NCBI GenBank assembly: GCA_036346395.1
Contig: CM070603.1
Location: 24,027,045-24,091,044 of the forward strand
Origin: Hsuehochloa calcarea
Taxonomy: Eukaryota; Streptophyta; Magnoliopsida; Poales; Poaceae
Direction: 5' to 3'
DNA: 64,000 nucleotides
Positions within the stretch are counted from its first letter, which is position 1. Each line of letters opens with the position of its first letter. The position numbers and the translations under genes are program-made. Shown here piece by piece: positions 11,280 through 22,239 of this stretch. The notes below the pieces were generated by a model that saw only the letters and a program-made list of their open reading frames with translations, did not search any database and was not told the DNA's origin.

Positions 11280-13265
11280 ATGGATAGATTCACTACAAAA
11301 CCGCATATGTTCAATGGACAAGACTATGCCTATTGGAAGAATCGTATCGAGTATTCCTTGAGAGTGAGGACAAGCTTTGTGGGACGTTGTTCGATCCCGC
11401 TCATTATTCCCGAGGTTGAAACTCCGCTTCGTGGTTCTTTTGGCTAACAACAACAAGGCCAAGAATCTTTTATATGGTGCGCTTGGTAGACAAGAATATG
11501 ATAGGATTTGCAATTTTGCATTGCGCACGAGATTTGGAACACTCTCGAAACATATCATGAGGTTCGTCTCAAATTAAGAAAGTCGCCAAACAATCTATAA
11601 GCGTGATTATAACAAATTTGAGATGCGTCCTGGAGAGAGCATCGATGATATTTTCAGTCGTTTTAATAAAGTGATTAATCAAATGAAAGCTGTTGATATT
11701 GAATATTCTCAATCTGAAAATGCCACCCACCTCTTGGCTGCAATCAACACCAAGGAGTGGGAGATGAAGGCTACTGCTATAGAAGAGAATGTTGATCTCT
11801 CAAGTCTTACTTTAGAATTGCTTTATAGTAAACTCAAGACTCATGAAATTAAAAGAGTTGATCATCTCAAGAAAGATAATTTAGCTTTGGTAGCAGATCC
11901 TCTCAAAAAGGCTTTTGATGACTCTTTTGAATCTTCTTCTGGATTTTCATTTGCTTGTTTATCTGCTATTCATTAAGAGGAGCTTGAGAATATCCACGAG
12001 GTTGAGTTAGCCCTTTTAGCTAAAAATTCACACAGGCTTACAATAATGTGAGAAATAAAAGAGAGGTGGTCTGTTACTTGCTATGAGTGTGGAGAGCTTT
12101 ACCACATCCGCCAATTGCCCCAAGCTAAAAGGTAAGGGTAAGCACGGGGAGGAGAAGACGACTTGGAAGAAGCCTCATGAGAACAACTCGAGTATGATCT
12201 TTGTCAAGCTCATAAAGGCCGCTCACCGGGTCCTTGCCGCTTTTGGAGAGCAATCCGTTAGTGATGTGGACTCGGGAGCGAAGAGGAAAAGAAAGGGAAG
12301 GCCAAGGACTTTCTTGGCATGTGCTTCATGGTGACACCGCGACATTGATAATGATGAGGTATCTTTTTCTTATGATGAGCTTTACGCTAAATATAATTCT
12401 ATAGTTGAGCAAGTGCTTAGTCAAGATGAAGCGCTAGAATTTGTCATGACTAAAAATAAGAAACTAGAGTCAAAAATTAGTAAACTGAAACTAGAACTTG
12501 CAAATGTTAAGACTCTTGAACTCGATGAATGTTTATCTTGTCATGCTATGCATTGAAATTACCAATTTACAATCTGCTCATAATATTGCTTTACAACAAC
12601 TTGAAAATGCTAGAACCGAGCTAATTGAAATTAAATCTGCTCCTTGTGAAAAATGCTTAGAGTCTAGCAAGTTGATTGCTTCTGATGTGATTGATTCTAG
12701 CCCTTGCACTTCATGCTTAGAAAAAGAACGTGAAATCAAAGATATCTTAGAAGCTGCTAGAGTCAAATATGCTAAGCTTAAGGACAATATTGAAAATACT
12801 ACTTGTGCTTCATGTTCCGCTCTTAAGCTTGAAATTGCTTTGTACAAGGAGAAATCTATGGATAAAACTTGTGATGCTTGTGTTAACTTGAGAAAAGAAA
12901 ATGCTTACCTTCATGATACATTAGAGAAATTTTCTAAAGGTAAGAAACAATTAAACATGATTCTTGACATGTCTAAAACTCCTTATAAGAAGCAAGGTTT
13001 AGGATTCAATTCTTTTCAAGACAATTCAAACCCAAAAGTCATTCAAGTTTTGGAAAAAGGTTTAATTGAATTCAAAACCCAACCTGCAAAAACATCTTTT
13101 AAATCTGCGGTTTTGCCCAACCTTGTATTAATTCAAATGGTGCTTCTTCTAGTGGTACCAAGTACCATTGCACTTATTGCAAGAAAGGTGGGCATTTGAT
13201 TGAATTCTGTTGGCGTAGGTTGAAAAATAATTGGAAAAATCTTGATAGAATTTCATTCAGGCAAC
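11280..13265 (+). pseudogene. gag of the copia-type element, broken
   Basis: Starts at ATG 11280 with MDRFTTKPHMFNGQDYAYWK, the usual opening of plant copia-type gag (UBN2/gag_polypeptide), and shifts frame near 11390. The region 11593-11976 carries the core with GESIDDIFSRFNKVINQMK and TLELLYSKLKTHE. A first zinc knuckle, CYECGELYH, lies at about 12080. The second long open stretch (12498-13199, 233 codons) is Lys/Glu-rich, probably coiled coil, and holds four CxxC pairs at residues 50-53, 70-73, 103-106 and 125-128. At its end is a CCHC knuckle, CTYCKKGGHLIEFC (about 13160-13205). Several stops and shifts make it non-coding as it stands. Confidence 0.75.
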
Positions 13266-13639
13266 CTAGAGCTTTTATGAGACATGGTAACACTGAAAGG
13301 AATAAACCTGGATTAGGATTTTTCTCACATGCTAATCATCATGCTTCTACATATCCTAATTCTCATGTTCTTGAGTCACGGTCGACCACATTGGTGGTCA
13401 CCGGTCGACCGATTTGTCACCGGTCGACCGCCAAAGACTGCGCCGGTCGAGACCACCTGACGCTTTAATTCCCATGTTAACAAACATTGCTCATAACAGA
13501 ATTTTAGATGAAGTCAAGGATAACATACGCTTTGCATACTACTCGCAGACGTGTGTCTCGATCTTTGGGTTCCCAAGTCTTGTTTAACTAACTTGATGTC
13601 GAGACACATCGTTCTTCCATACCTTGATTTTTCGAGATT

Positions 13640-13790
13640 GCCACGAAAGAGGAATGGCACGTGCTTTGTCGACTCATTGTTCACATCATATTGCCGGAGA
13701 CTCAAGATGGTTCACCTCCTTCACGCGATCGACGGGTCTCAAGCATCTCGAGAACTTCCCATCGCCAGTAGTTAAGCTCTTATTCAGTAC
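13640..13790 (+). pseudogene. Remnant of copia protease start
   Basis: In the plus frame used at 13624-13821 the peptide CSHHIAGDSRWFTSF appears. This is the conserved segment just after the catalytic Asp of copia-type aspartic proteases. The expected catalytic triplet before it reads Ser-Thr-His, so the active-site Asp is lost. No pol sequence follows. This marks where the polyprotein was truncated in this non-autonomous family. Confidence 0.6.
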
Positions 13791-13799
13791 TTACACTCT

Positions 13800-15895
13800 A
13801 CTCTCTTTGTATGGCATTTGATATTCTGTTCTTTATCTTTGTCCATTCGGGGTTTTTCTTATCCTAATTGTGCGGTATCGGCTAGATAGGAAGAGTACCT
13901 CAGGCGCTTGTCACCCACTAGTCACTTATCTTGTCTCTTGTTTTATCATCACCAAATCTTTAGACCCAACTAGGTTTGCCACCTTGAGAAGCGAGTTAGG
14001 GGTTATTTATCCTTATGGGTTGGTTTGAGGGGGAGTTTGATCTTTTCTGATCTTTCCTTGTTCTTTTGATCTTTTATTGTTCTTTTTCTGAACTTAGTGA
14101 TCTTTTTGAACTTTTTAGGTTTTTAGGCTTTTTAATTGCATCTCATTGTGTCATATTGCATTCATATGAAAAATCCAACAAGTGGTTACAACAAGTGGTA
14201 TGAAAAATCCAAAAAGATGCATTGTAATATAAGATTTTCTGCTTATCTTTTAAATTTGATGAAGCTTTGCCTATTACCCTTTGGAGCTTTTGTATTTCAA
14301 TTCTTGCTCAATGTCATGTCTAGTTCTTTGACTTGCTAGAATTATCATGCTTTTACATGTGTAGCTAAGTCTTTGCTATATGTGCTAGAACTTTTTAAAC
14401 AACTCAAACTAAGAAATTGCAATTTGTGGATGTTTTAGCGAGTTGCAAATTAGTGCTCCTCTTGTGACATTGGCCTGTCGAAATTGCTTTGTTAACTCTT
14501 TGATCTAAAATTGACCATTACTTGAGCTTTTGTGTTCTTGAGATTCTAAAAATGCTCTTGTGAAAAATAAAAATCAAGATTGTCTTTTGCTTAAATTGTG
14601 CCAAACTATTCTTACGAGACTGCTTGTCAAATGACATGAACTTGAAGATAGTTTGATGAACGAGATGATCTCATGGGACCGCTTGTCAAAATGACATGAA
14701 CCTCAAGATTTGTCATACTGTAGAAGCTTAGAAAGAGGTTGTGGATGGCTCCTAGTCCGGGATCTTCTTTACTAAGATATACCTTTAATCAACTTACGGT
14801 GAAGCTTAGGATGAGTTTGTGGATGGCTCCTAGTCCAGGATCTTGTCACTAAGTTAGATCATTAGTCAACTTCAATATTCAATGCAAATGAGAAAAATGT
14901 TGACAAATGGGCGTTTACAAAATATTGAGCAAAATGATTCAATACGGGACTTGATTGACTCTTAATGTGGTCTTTGTTAGATTTTGATCTCACTTTGACA
15001 TTTTGACATGGCCAATTTCACTTTAGGATCCTGTTGATGAACTTGTTTGAATTTGAGCGTTGCTTAAATTGATCAAATCTCTCGCTTTACTTTTGAGCCT
15101 TTGTGCTTAGCTTTGATATATATGTCTTACCATGATCTTGCTAGCTATTGTCGGGCTTGATATCTTTGTTTGTGCAATATTAGAGATACTAGCTTGTTCT
15201 TTTGGGTAATCTCCAAAGCTTCTTGTAATCAAAAATTGAAAAATACAAAAATGAAGCCACTCCATTGCACTTCTTGCATACCCATGTTTATGCTTCTTTT
15301 ATTTCTGCTTCTTTCTTTATCATCTATTGGTTATCTCTGGATGAGAGGAAGGCGTGATTCCTTGATGAATCCATTGTCAAAGGGGAGAAGATGTGTTAAT
15401 TAATGAGAAGATATTTCTTTGGGAGAAGATGTGTTATATTTCTTTGCTATTTTTATTTGGAGAAGATGTGTTAATAAGAAGATATTTCTTTGTTGGGGGA
15501 AGATATTTCTTTGTTGGGGGAGAAGTTTATACAAAGGGAGAAATCAGAATTTGAAAATTGAGGATCATAGTGAGGGGAGTTCTTGAGTTGCATTCTTATT
15601 GTCTTATTGTATATTCGAACTTGAATTGCATTCTTTTATCCTCACAATGATCATAGGTCAATTGAACAATTGTTCTTTCATATGGACCTCATGTGAGAAT
15701 TTTGACCCTTTTAAAATCAAAGTTTTTATGCTTACTTTTGCCTTGTCTCACATGCCTATACTATTACGATGCCGGCTTGGTCATTTTCATTTGCTTTTTC
15801 TTGCTTATGAACCAAGTTGTGCCTTTGTGCTAAAATGCGAGTAAACTCGTTTTCAAACCTCTTACTTACATTTTTCGATAATTGCCAATGTGTTC
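13800..15895 (+). other. Non-coding interior of the copia-type element
   Basis: About 2.1 kb with no supported coding. It is T-rich and has short local duplications, for example the two GACTGCTTGTCAAATGACATGAAC copies near 14620 and 14680 and the two GTGGATGGCTCCTAGTCC copies near 14740 and 14820. Pol would be expected here in an autonomous copia element. Confidence 0.6.
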
Positions 15896-15908
15896 ATCAA
15901 GGGGAGAT
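15895..15908 (+). other. Polypurine tract
   Basis: ATCAAGGGGAGAT immediately upstream of the 3' LTR; the expected primer site for second-strand synthesis. Confidence 0.65.
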
Positions 15909-17677
15909 TGTGGATTTCATGGGGATATGCTCCAGGATCTTAGGATGATGTGACAATTGGCAATGGCGTTTACGGTTTGTAGTTTCACGTGTTTTCGACA
16001 AAGCTACGGTATTACGGGCGGGCGGTCCGACCGATCCTTGCAGCGGCGGTCCGGCCGGTCCCAAATCGGTCGGACCGCCATGTAGGCGATCGGACGGCGA
16101 TGACTTAAAAGTGTTCAAAACGAGTGGGCCAAAAATAGGTGTTGTAGGCAAGTGAGGGATCCCAATGCACTTGGTCTCATAATTTTGGAGTCTCGATAAG
16201 AAGTTCTATTGGTTTAAAGTTTCGAAAGGTTTGGATTTTGGGAGCTTGAATTTCGCTAAGTCCAAAGGCGGTCCGACCGGCTCACGAGGCGGTCCGACCG
16301 GCTCACTGGAGCGGTCCGACCGGTAATAACGAGCGTCCGCCAACCGTGGCGATGTTGATTTGTTAGGTCAAAGTCAGTGGTTTCATGTCATATGTTTTGC
16401 ATGATGCATGTTTTGACTAACATGGGTCAAGTTGTGAAGAACTTGTTCCCGAATTCGTGTTTGCTTGTCTGTGGTTGTGTAGGTTGCTTGGTGGTCAACG
16501 ACGGTCAACGGCAAGGAGGATCGGGACTAGACTCGGAGAGTTGAGGTCCAGAACGATTGACGTTGCCGGGTGAGGTCAACGACTCAAGTGTGACACAAGA
16601 TGGACAATGGTGACCTATTGGCAAATCCATGACGCATGGTGAAGCGGTTTAGGTCAAAAGGTTAAAGACGGCGCTTTGCGAAGCGTGCGTATGTGACCCG
16701 TTTGTTAGTGGGCCTTAACGGGAGCCCAATGGAGTCAAACCCTAGGAGTCTAGGCCTCCACTATAAATAGGGGGAGGTGGTGGCTGCACCATCTAGCTCT
16801 TTTTCTCTCTCACCTCTTTTGTTGCGAAACCCTAATTGGCTTAGGGGAGTTGAGGTGGAGGCTAGGGCTCTTGATGGTTTGTGGTGAATTTCGTGGTCTT
16901 TGATTGTCTACTGATCCATGATGGTGTGGATGTAATCCAGCATCAATCACGAAATCAATCTATGCAAGGTTTGCTTGAGATAAGTCTCTTTTCGTTCTTG
17001 CTTTCAATTTCGTGATTTTAGGGCTTTCTTTGATCCACGAGTTTTTGATTGATTCTTTCCGTGGATTAGCTTGCTGTGATGTGTGGTAACCCATCTAGGA
17101 TCAATTTGATCATCAATCACCCACGAGCAAGCGATTGGATCTAGTTTTCACTTTTGCGGTTTGCACCCTTCTTCAATCAGATCGTAAAAGATATTTGTTC
17201 GTCCAAGAATTATCATAATTGTTGATTGGAATAGGTCCTTAATATCATAGAGAAGGTGTGTGCAAAGTTTCGTGAAGTTTGGAGTTGAGAATCAAAAGTT
17301 AGACCTAATTGTAATTTCGTCATCGAAATTGTTTTTACTGCTCGAGCTGTGGGTCGGACCGCCCCACACCAGAGGTCAGACCGATTTTGGTGCCGGTCCG
17401 ACCGCCCCACACCAGAGGTCAGACCGATTTTGGTGCCGGTCAGACCGCCCGTATAACAATGGCCGACCGACCACCGTTAAGATTTGATTCTTGCTGATTT
17501 TTGTCGCATTGCTTAGGGGTTTAATTGGATTCAATACTAGTCTTCCATTTGTCTTGGTATATTGATCTTCATAGCTTCATCATAGCTATTGGAGTGAAAT
17601 TGTGTTGAATTCATATTTTGTGAAAAAGTGAGCGTGCTCCTATTCACCCCCCCTCTAGTCGCCTTTTCGGTCCAACA
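15909..17677 (+). repeat. 3' LTR of the copia-type element
   Basis: 1769 bp, TGTGGATTTC...GGTCCAACA, with a TATAAATA box at 16762-16769. It differs from the 5' LTR mainly by small indels inside CGGTCCGACCG clusters and short homopolymers. Confidence 0.88.
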
Positions 17678-18471
17678 TCTTCACAACTTGACCCATGTTA
17701 GTCAAAACGTGCATCATGCAACATATATGCCCTGGAACTCATGACTTTAACATAACAATCGAACAACGCCGCCACGACGGGCGACGACCCAAGTGGAAAC
17801 CGGTCAGACCGCCCATAGGGCCGGTTAGATCGCCCACCAGCGGTCGACCCGCCACCTATGGGCAGGTCGGACCGCCACCGAGACAGCCATTTTCCTCTCT
17901 GAAAACCGAAACCTACTGGAATTTTCAAACCAATAGAACTTTTGACTAGAGACTCCAAAAATTATGGGACCAAGTGCAATAGAATCTCCTCTCTTGCCTA
18001 CACTCTCTATTTTTGGTCCAGCTCAATCCACCACTTTACGACATTGCTTGGTCCGATCGCCGCTAGGGTGGTCGAGACCGATCTTGACCGATCGACGATC
18101 ACCGCCTACTGGCGGTCGGACCAGTGACCCGACACCCTGAAACTTTACCAAAAATACGTGAAACGACAAACCGTTAACGCCATTGTCAATTGTCACATCA
18201 TCCTAAGATCTGGAGCATATCCCCATGATATACAGAGACAGTAGTGACGGCCGACTTCATCGAACCTGACACACAGCAGCCAAGTTCAAGAAGCGTGGCT
18301 GTCAGGAGAACACCAGTTAATCATACACTCAAGTGTGTCAGGTTCGATGAACTTGGTTGTGGCTCTCATCCTCCTCATACTGCGTGGACGCCCTAAAAAA
18401 TCATGCTTCGTGGTGGGCTTAGTTGCTTTCTTAGGCGTACTCGCCATCTTCTTAAAAGCAGCTACAGATCA

Positions 18472-19208
18472 CACTACAAACGGTTCTTATTACAAACCAT
18501 CTGTGATACATATCACAGACGGTTTGTCCCCTAAACCATCTGTGATAGTTTATTCCATAGTTAAAAAATATTCTACATGTTATAGATAGAAGGTAGTAAG
18601 ATCTAAACACGTTATTCAGTAAACATGTCCAACATTAGATAACAGTAAATTCAACTCCAAACTAGATTTTTTCCATTTTTGTATTTGCATATGGTCAAAC
18701 AGTGTGGCTAGTCGCTTCTTACAAAAGATTTTCTTAAAAAAAGTACAAATAAAAAAGATCAACTTATTTCTAGTGGCCCAGGGTGACTGCTATCTCCTTC
18801 TTCAATTCTTCGTAGGTGACGTCGTCGGCATCGAAGGGTTTGGGGTCAACGTAGGTTCCCCGAAACACGACCACCCGTTGACGCACTAGTTCGAGACTAG
18901 CCCAAAGATGCTTCGACTCAAGGACCAAGTCGAAATGCGCCCAGATGCTATCTTCCCTCGCTCAAGATGTCTCGGCAAGGTCCACCCGACCGTCCGCCGT
19001 CTCGATTTCGCATTCCAAGCGACGGCAATCCTCCTAGAGACGTGCAATGTCTTCCTCGAGGACTACGTCAATGGCTTAGTTAGCTCGCCGAAAGAGGGAG
19101 ACCACCCGAAAGACGTGGCGGAGGAGGATGTCAAGACGGTGAAAGGTGGCCATCACATGCTCCGGCATAACCCCACTAGAGGAGGGAGGACACTGCTAGC
19201 ACAGTGTC
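18472..19208 (-). mobile_element. 3' end of a second CACTA element with ORF remnant
   Basis: Begins CACTACAAACGGTTCTTATT at 18472, followed by three subterminal ATCACAGACGG/CCATCTGTGAT repeats to about 18560 and then an AT-rich 3' untranslated stretch. The minus strand contains a coding tail ending in DADDVTYEELKKEIAVTLGH and a stop near 18775, continuing rightwards in broken frames to about 19200. A retroelement LTR piece cuts it off at 19209, so its other end is not seen. Confidence 0.55.
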
Positions 19209-20437
19209 TGTGAGAACCCGGTGTATTTAACTTGTAATATTTAACCATATGATTGGTTCTAGCATTACAAATCAAATATCCTACTCTCGGTGTATTGTAT
19301 ACCTCCCAGGAGCGGTACACAAATACATTTACAAAATTTAAAACATCAATTCCATACACAAGTTATTACAATACCGAGTCTTCATAATTTACAACACAAA
19401 AGACAATTAAAGTTCATATTACATAAATAGGGCTAACAAGCCAAATGACAAGATAGATAACTAAAGTTACAGCGGAAGCAAAATCCATAAGATGGCAGAA
19501 ACAAAAGCCAACCGGCTGCCCTTACCCACAAGGCAACCGACCGAAAACCCGCCGAGCTAGTCGTCCTGCACGAAGTCAGTCTCACAATAGTTGATCCCTT
19601 GGAGATCAACCTCCTCTGAAAGTTGTACTCGCAAGTCTTACAAGTAAAATAATATTTAGATGTATTCATGTATCGAAGGAGATGCTACTACACAAAGCAA
19701 TTTTTAGCATAAAGCAGTTTTCTTTGCAATAGAGTTATAGATTGTAAATAAATTTATCAAATCTGTTTTTATTTGTTTAAATAACAGCGAGACAACATTT
19801 ATAAACATAATTGACATCCTAGAGGTGACTTCCCAACATCCACCACAATATAACACGAATTACCCATTCGTACCACCCGATTTCAAGTGTTATCGAAATG
19901 TAATAGTCTAATTCTTGCACGACCTAACCAAGCATGTCCATAACCTAGGACGAGGCTATTCGAATAGTTTAAAATCCTACAGGGGCATACAACTGTACCC
20001 ACACACCAGACCGCCTTTTCACCAAGCTATAGGGCACACTTCCTTAGATATGCTGGCAAGGCTAAATCCTACAAGATATTTTTCAATATAATGCATTAAC
20101 TACGAGTCGCCCGTATGGATAGAAAACTCATACGTTGTGTCGGAGTCACAGGTAAAGCTTCGGTCAACTACCCCTTGGGTAAAACCTTAGACAACTAACG
20201 ATGCTCCTCGGGTTGGAGGACCTAAATAGGAACCCACCATGCACACCCAACAACAGAACACACATTTTTTTAACACAACACATAACCACCACCTGCGACT
20301 CAGAGCTAACGCACGCCAAAGTACTAAGCCAAGAGGTGTTCCCAATACCCTCATGTGGAATGCACGTAATAGTGCTTTCGATTAGACCAACCATAATACC
20401 GTATATTAGTCATGCGCGATTGGTAGCTAAATTGTGA
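19209..20437 (-). mobile_element. Truncated gypsy-type LTR fragment
   Basis: Begins TGTGAGAACCCGG and matches, with many differences, the first 1.3 kb of the solo LTR at 27078 (shared blocks: TACGTTGTGTCGG, GCGACTC.GAGCTAAC, CACGCCAAAGTACTAAG). Read on the minus strand this is the end of an LTR whose start is TGTAACATCCC. The rest of that LTR is absent; sequence of another element begins near 20440. Confidence 0.6.
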
Positions 20438-20439
20438 TA

Positions 20440-21276
20440 GTCGTCTCCACCCAAATCGAGTTATCCTTCTCACCGAAAGATCGGAACACCCATTGTCGCA
20501 TCAGTTCATCATCGGAGGTGTCCATACCATTGCCTCAAGGGATCACAATGTGTGATCGTCGGGGAGTGTCCTTAGTCCTGTCTCTAGGAGAGTGATCATC
20601 ACCTGAGGGAAGGATGAACCTCCCGTTGATGACCCCCACTTGCGCTCGAGGCCTGCTCGCTTGAGGAGTAGTCGAAAGACACTATCTGGCGACTTGTAGC
20701 AAACCCCTCCAAGAAGGGGAATTTCGGGTTATAAATGTTTCCGTCTGCAAATGAGCCCTGTGATGGGACGGTCAAACTCGCTAGAAAAGCATGTTCGACC
20801 CCATCCTCTGTGGGGCTAACCGGATAGACAGTACCACCAGGTGCTAATGAAGCTCGAGAACGATGGCTTCTTGGACTTCCCGTGCCAGGTCGAACTACCT
20901 TAGGCGGACTTGAACATTTGGAGGGGGAGGTCGTGCCATGTCGTGGGTCTACCTCGGAGCAGTCCTAATTGTGGTCGAATTGACCCTTGCCTTTTGAGAA
21001 AGTTGGTTGCGCATTTGGACGTAACGTTATGGGGGGTAAGGATCCCTCCTCAACTCCATCAGTGGTATGGTCTCCTGGAGAATGATCTCGGGCGGCATCA
21101 CCATCGGATGATACAATACTTGGCTCGTAGTCAAAGCCAGCATCCATGTCGATATTTACGTAACTAGCCAAGTTGAATCAGTTCTCCTCGTTCCACCCTC
21201 ATGTCATGGAAGCATTAGAGTTGGGAGAAAATAAAGGAAACCTGATGACCAGAAGATCCCTACGGACGGCGCCAAC
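20440..21276 (-). pseudogene. Leader and gag N-terminal remnant of a gypsy element
   Basis: Lies inside a minus-strand element whose 5' LTR is at 21277-22083. The minus-strand primer-binding site TGGCGCCGTCCGTAGGG (21274-21258) directly follows the LTR. A frame of 68 codons (21171-20965) starts MASYVNIDMDAGFDYEPS and ends in a stop. Downstream the sequence remains Pro/Ser/Arg-rich in broken frames to about 20440. No retroviral-type domain can be identified in so short a piece; the gag call comes from position after the PBS. Confidence 0.5.
21258..21274 (-). other. Primer-binding site of the minus-strand gypsy element
   Basis: On the minus strand TGGCGCCGTCCGTAGGG follows the LTR end ...AACACCGACA by two bases. 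TGGCGCC-type sites are common in grass gypsy elements. Confidence 0.65.
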
Positions 21277-22083
21277 TGTCGGTGTTTTACAACCTAACAT
21301 ACGTAATGATTGCTTGATTCGAGGTGTCTCCAAGACTCAAATCACGCAGAGAGAATGACACATAGATTTTTATACAGGTTCAGGCATTCTCCGGAGAGAA
21401 TAACAACTCTACTCCTGTGTGGCTATATTGAGGATGTTGGTTACAGATCAAGAGAAAGACTGAAATGCAGTGTCTTGTGCTCCTGATTGTGTCTTTCTTC
21501 CTCTCTCCGCCATCTGGTGATTCCTCCTTTTATAGCATACTCGAAGTGGGCGACAATTTCTCCAGCCCGAAGGGCGTATCAATGATTCAGATGATGGCGC
21601 AGTTACGAAGATTACTGTTGGAGAAGTAATGTTTCCATATTGCCAGACAGTTATCACCAGCACAGAGAGTTTAATTATGCAGTTATTCTGAAGAATAATA
21701 GCGTATACTGACTATTTAGATGCCCTAATCAATTGGGCCTACTTGTTTGTAAGCTCGATCGATTATAGGGTGGTTGTAACTGACTTGGTCGTAGAAGGAC
21801 TTATGACTATGAGATGATCGTAGAAGAACTTACGATCATGTGCTAGTCGTAGAATAACTTACGACTATGGGGTGGTAGTAGCTGACTTGGTCGTAGAAGG
21901 ACTTACGACCATGTGGTGATCGTAGAAGAACTTACAATCATGAGGTAGTTGTAGAAGATCTTACGACTCTAGCTTCTCCCTTGTGAACATTAAGGGGTAT
22001 ACTCAAGAACCATATAATGGCGTCATTATCCATAATAAGGATTATGGATAAATAATTAAATTAGGATTTCTAGATCCTCGTCA
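21277..22083 (-). repeat. 5' LTR of a truncated minus-strand gypsy element
   Basis: 807 bp bounded TGTCGGTGTT...CTCGTCA on the plus strand. A minus-strand TATAAAAGG box lies at 21534-21526. Near the outer side are about five degenerate roughly 40-bp copies of a TCGTAGAAG.ACTTACGA(C/T)CATG unit (21783-21970). No matching second LTR or target duplication was found, so the element is truncated. Confidence 0.7.
21783..21970. repeat. Minisatellite inside the LTR
   Basis: Repeats of TCGTAGAAGRACTTACGA followed by CATG/TATG and a variable GRTGGT spacer. Each unit contains an imperfect inverted pair, TCGTA...TACGA. Confidence 0.6.
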
Positions 22084-22091
22084 GGTATATG

Positions 22092-22234
22092 TACTCTAAA
22101 CCGACAAAGGTGGGTAGGTAGAGAATACCTAGGGAGTGAGAAAACTCTCTCTAAGGAACTCGGTAAAATAGCCCCATAACTTCGGGAGAATGGGCGCCCA
22201 CTCGCAAAAGGGGTCGCAGTGACCAGGCTCGGGG
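22092..22234 (+). pseudogene. Plastid 23S rRNA fragment in nuclear DNA (NUPT)
   Basis: About 143 bp closely resembling an internal segment of chloroplast 23S rRNA: TAAACCGACAAAGGTGGG, GAGAATACCTAGGG, CTCTCTCTAAGGAACTCGG, AACTTCGGGAGAA and GGGGTCGCAGTGACCAGG occur in the right order and spacing. Several substitutions and small indels show it is old. The CTCTCTCTAAGG and ATAGCCCC details fit the plastid rather than the plant mitochondrial gene. No flanking rRNA is present, so this is an inserted scrap, not a functional gene. It starts nine bases after the LTR end at 22083. Confidence 0.8.
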
Positions 22235-22239
22235 GAATT

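Larger units (their letters stand above)
9437..17677 (+). mobile_element. Non-autonomous copia-type LTR retrotransposon
   Basis: A complete-length element of 8241 bp: 5' LTR 9437-11221, internal region 11222-15908, 3' LTR 15909-17677. A 5-bp target duplication TCTTC is exact on both sides (9432-9436 and 17678-17682). The primer-binding site follows the 5' LTR by one or two bases and a purine tract precedes the 3' LTR. The internal region carries a gag with UBN2-like features and zinc knuckles and a scrap of protease, but no reverse transcriptase, RNase H or integrase is visible. It must therefore have moved with help from a related element. LTRs are close to identical apart from small indels, indicating a recent insertion. 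Confidence 0.88.
8569..18234 (-). mobile_element. Inverted solo LTR split by a later element
   Basis: Starts TGTTGGACCGAAAAGG at 8569 and ends ...CCCCATGATATACA at 18234; it is the reverse complement of the LTR family described for 9437-17677. A 5-bp duplication GAGAC flanks it (8564-8568 and 18235-18239), so it is a solo LTR left by recombination between the two LTRs of a former element. The LTR itself is about 1.42 kb, in two parts (8569-9436 and 17683-18234). Compared with the full copy at 61726-63480 it lacks about 360 bp that includes the TATA box. The copia-type element 9437-17677 is inserted in it. Confidence 0.85.
8444..18471. repeat. Foldback of CACTA first-exon sequence (interrupted)
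   Basis: If the nested LTR elements (8569-18239) are ignored, 8444-8568 plus 18240-18271 forms one arm and 18300-18471 the other arm of an inverted repeat, with a roughly 30-60-bp loop. The right arm read on the minus strand has an ATG at about 18450 followed by a basic N-terminus (ASTPKKATKPTTKHDFLGRP). The left arm on the plus strand has the same peptide with changes and ACG in place of ATG. Each arm is preceded by a block ending GTAGTG and then (T/A)GATCTG...GCTGCTTT. This looks like two CACTA 5' regions joined head to head. Confidence 0.5.

Noticed and set aside
18335..18589. Plus-strand frame of 84 codons over the CACTA junction
   Set aside because: Opposite strand of the CACTA first-exon arm and subterminal repeats; the recognisable start is on the minus strand.
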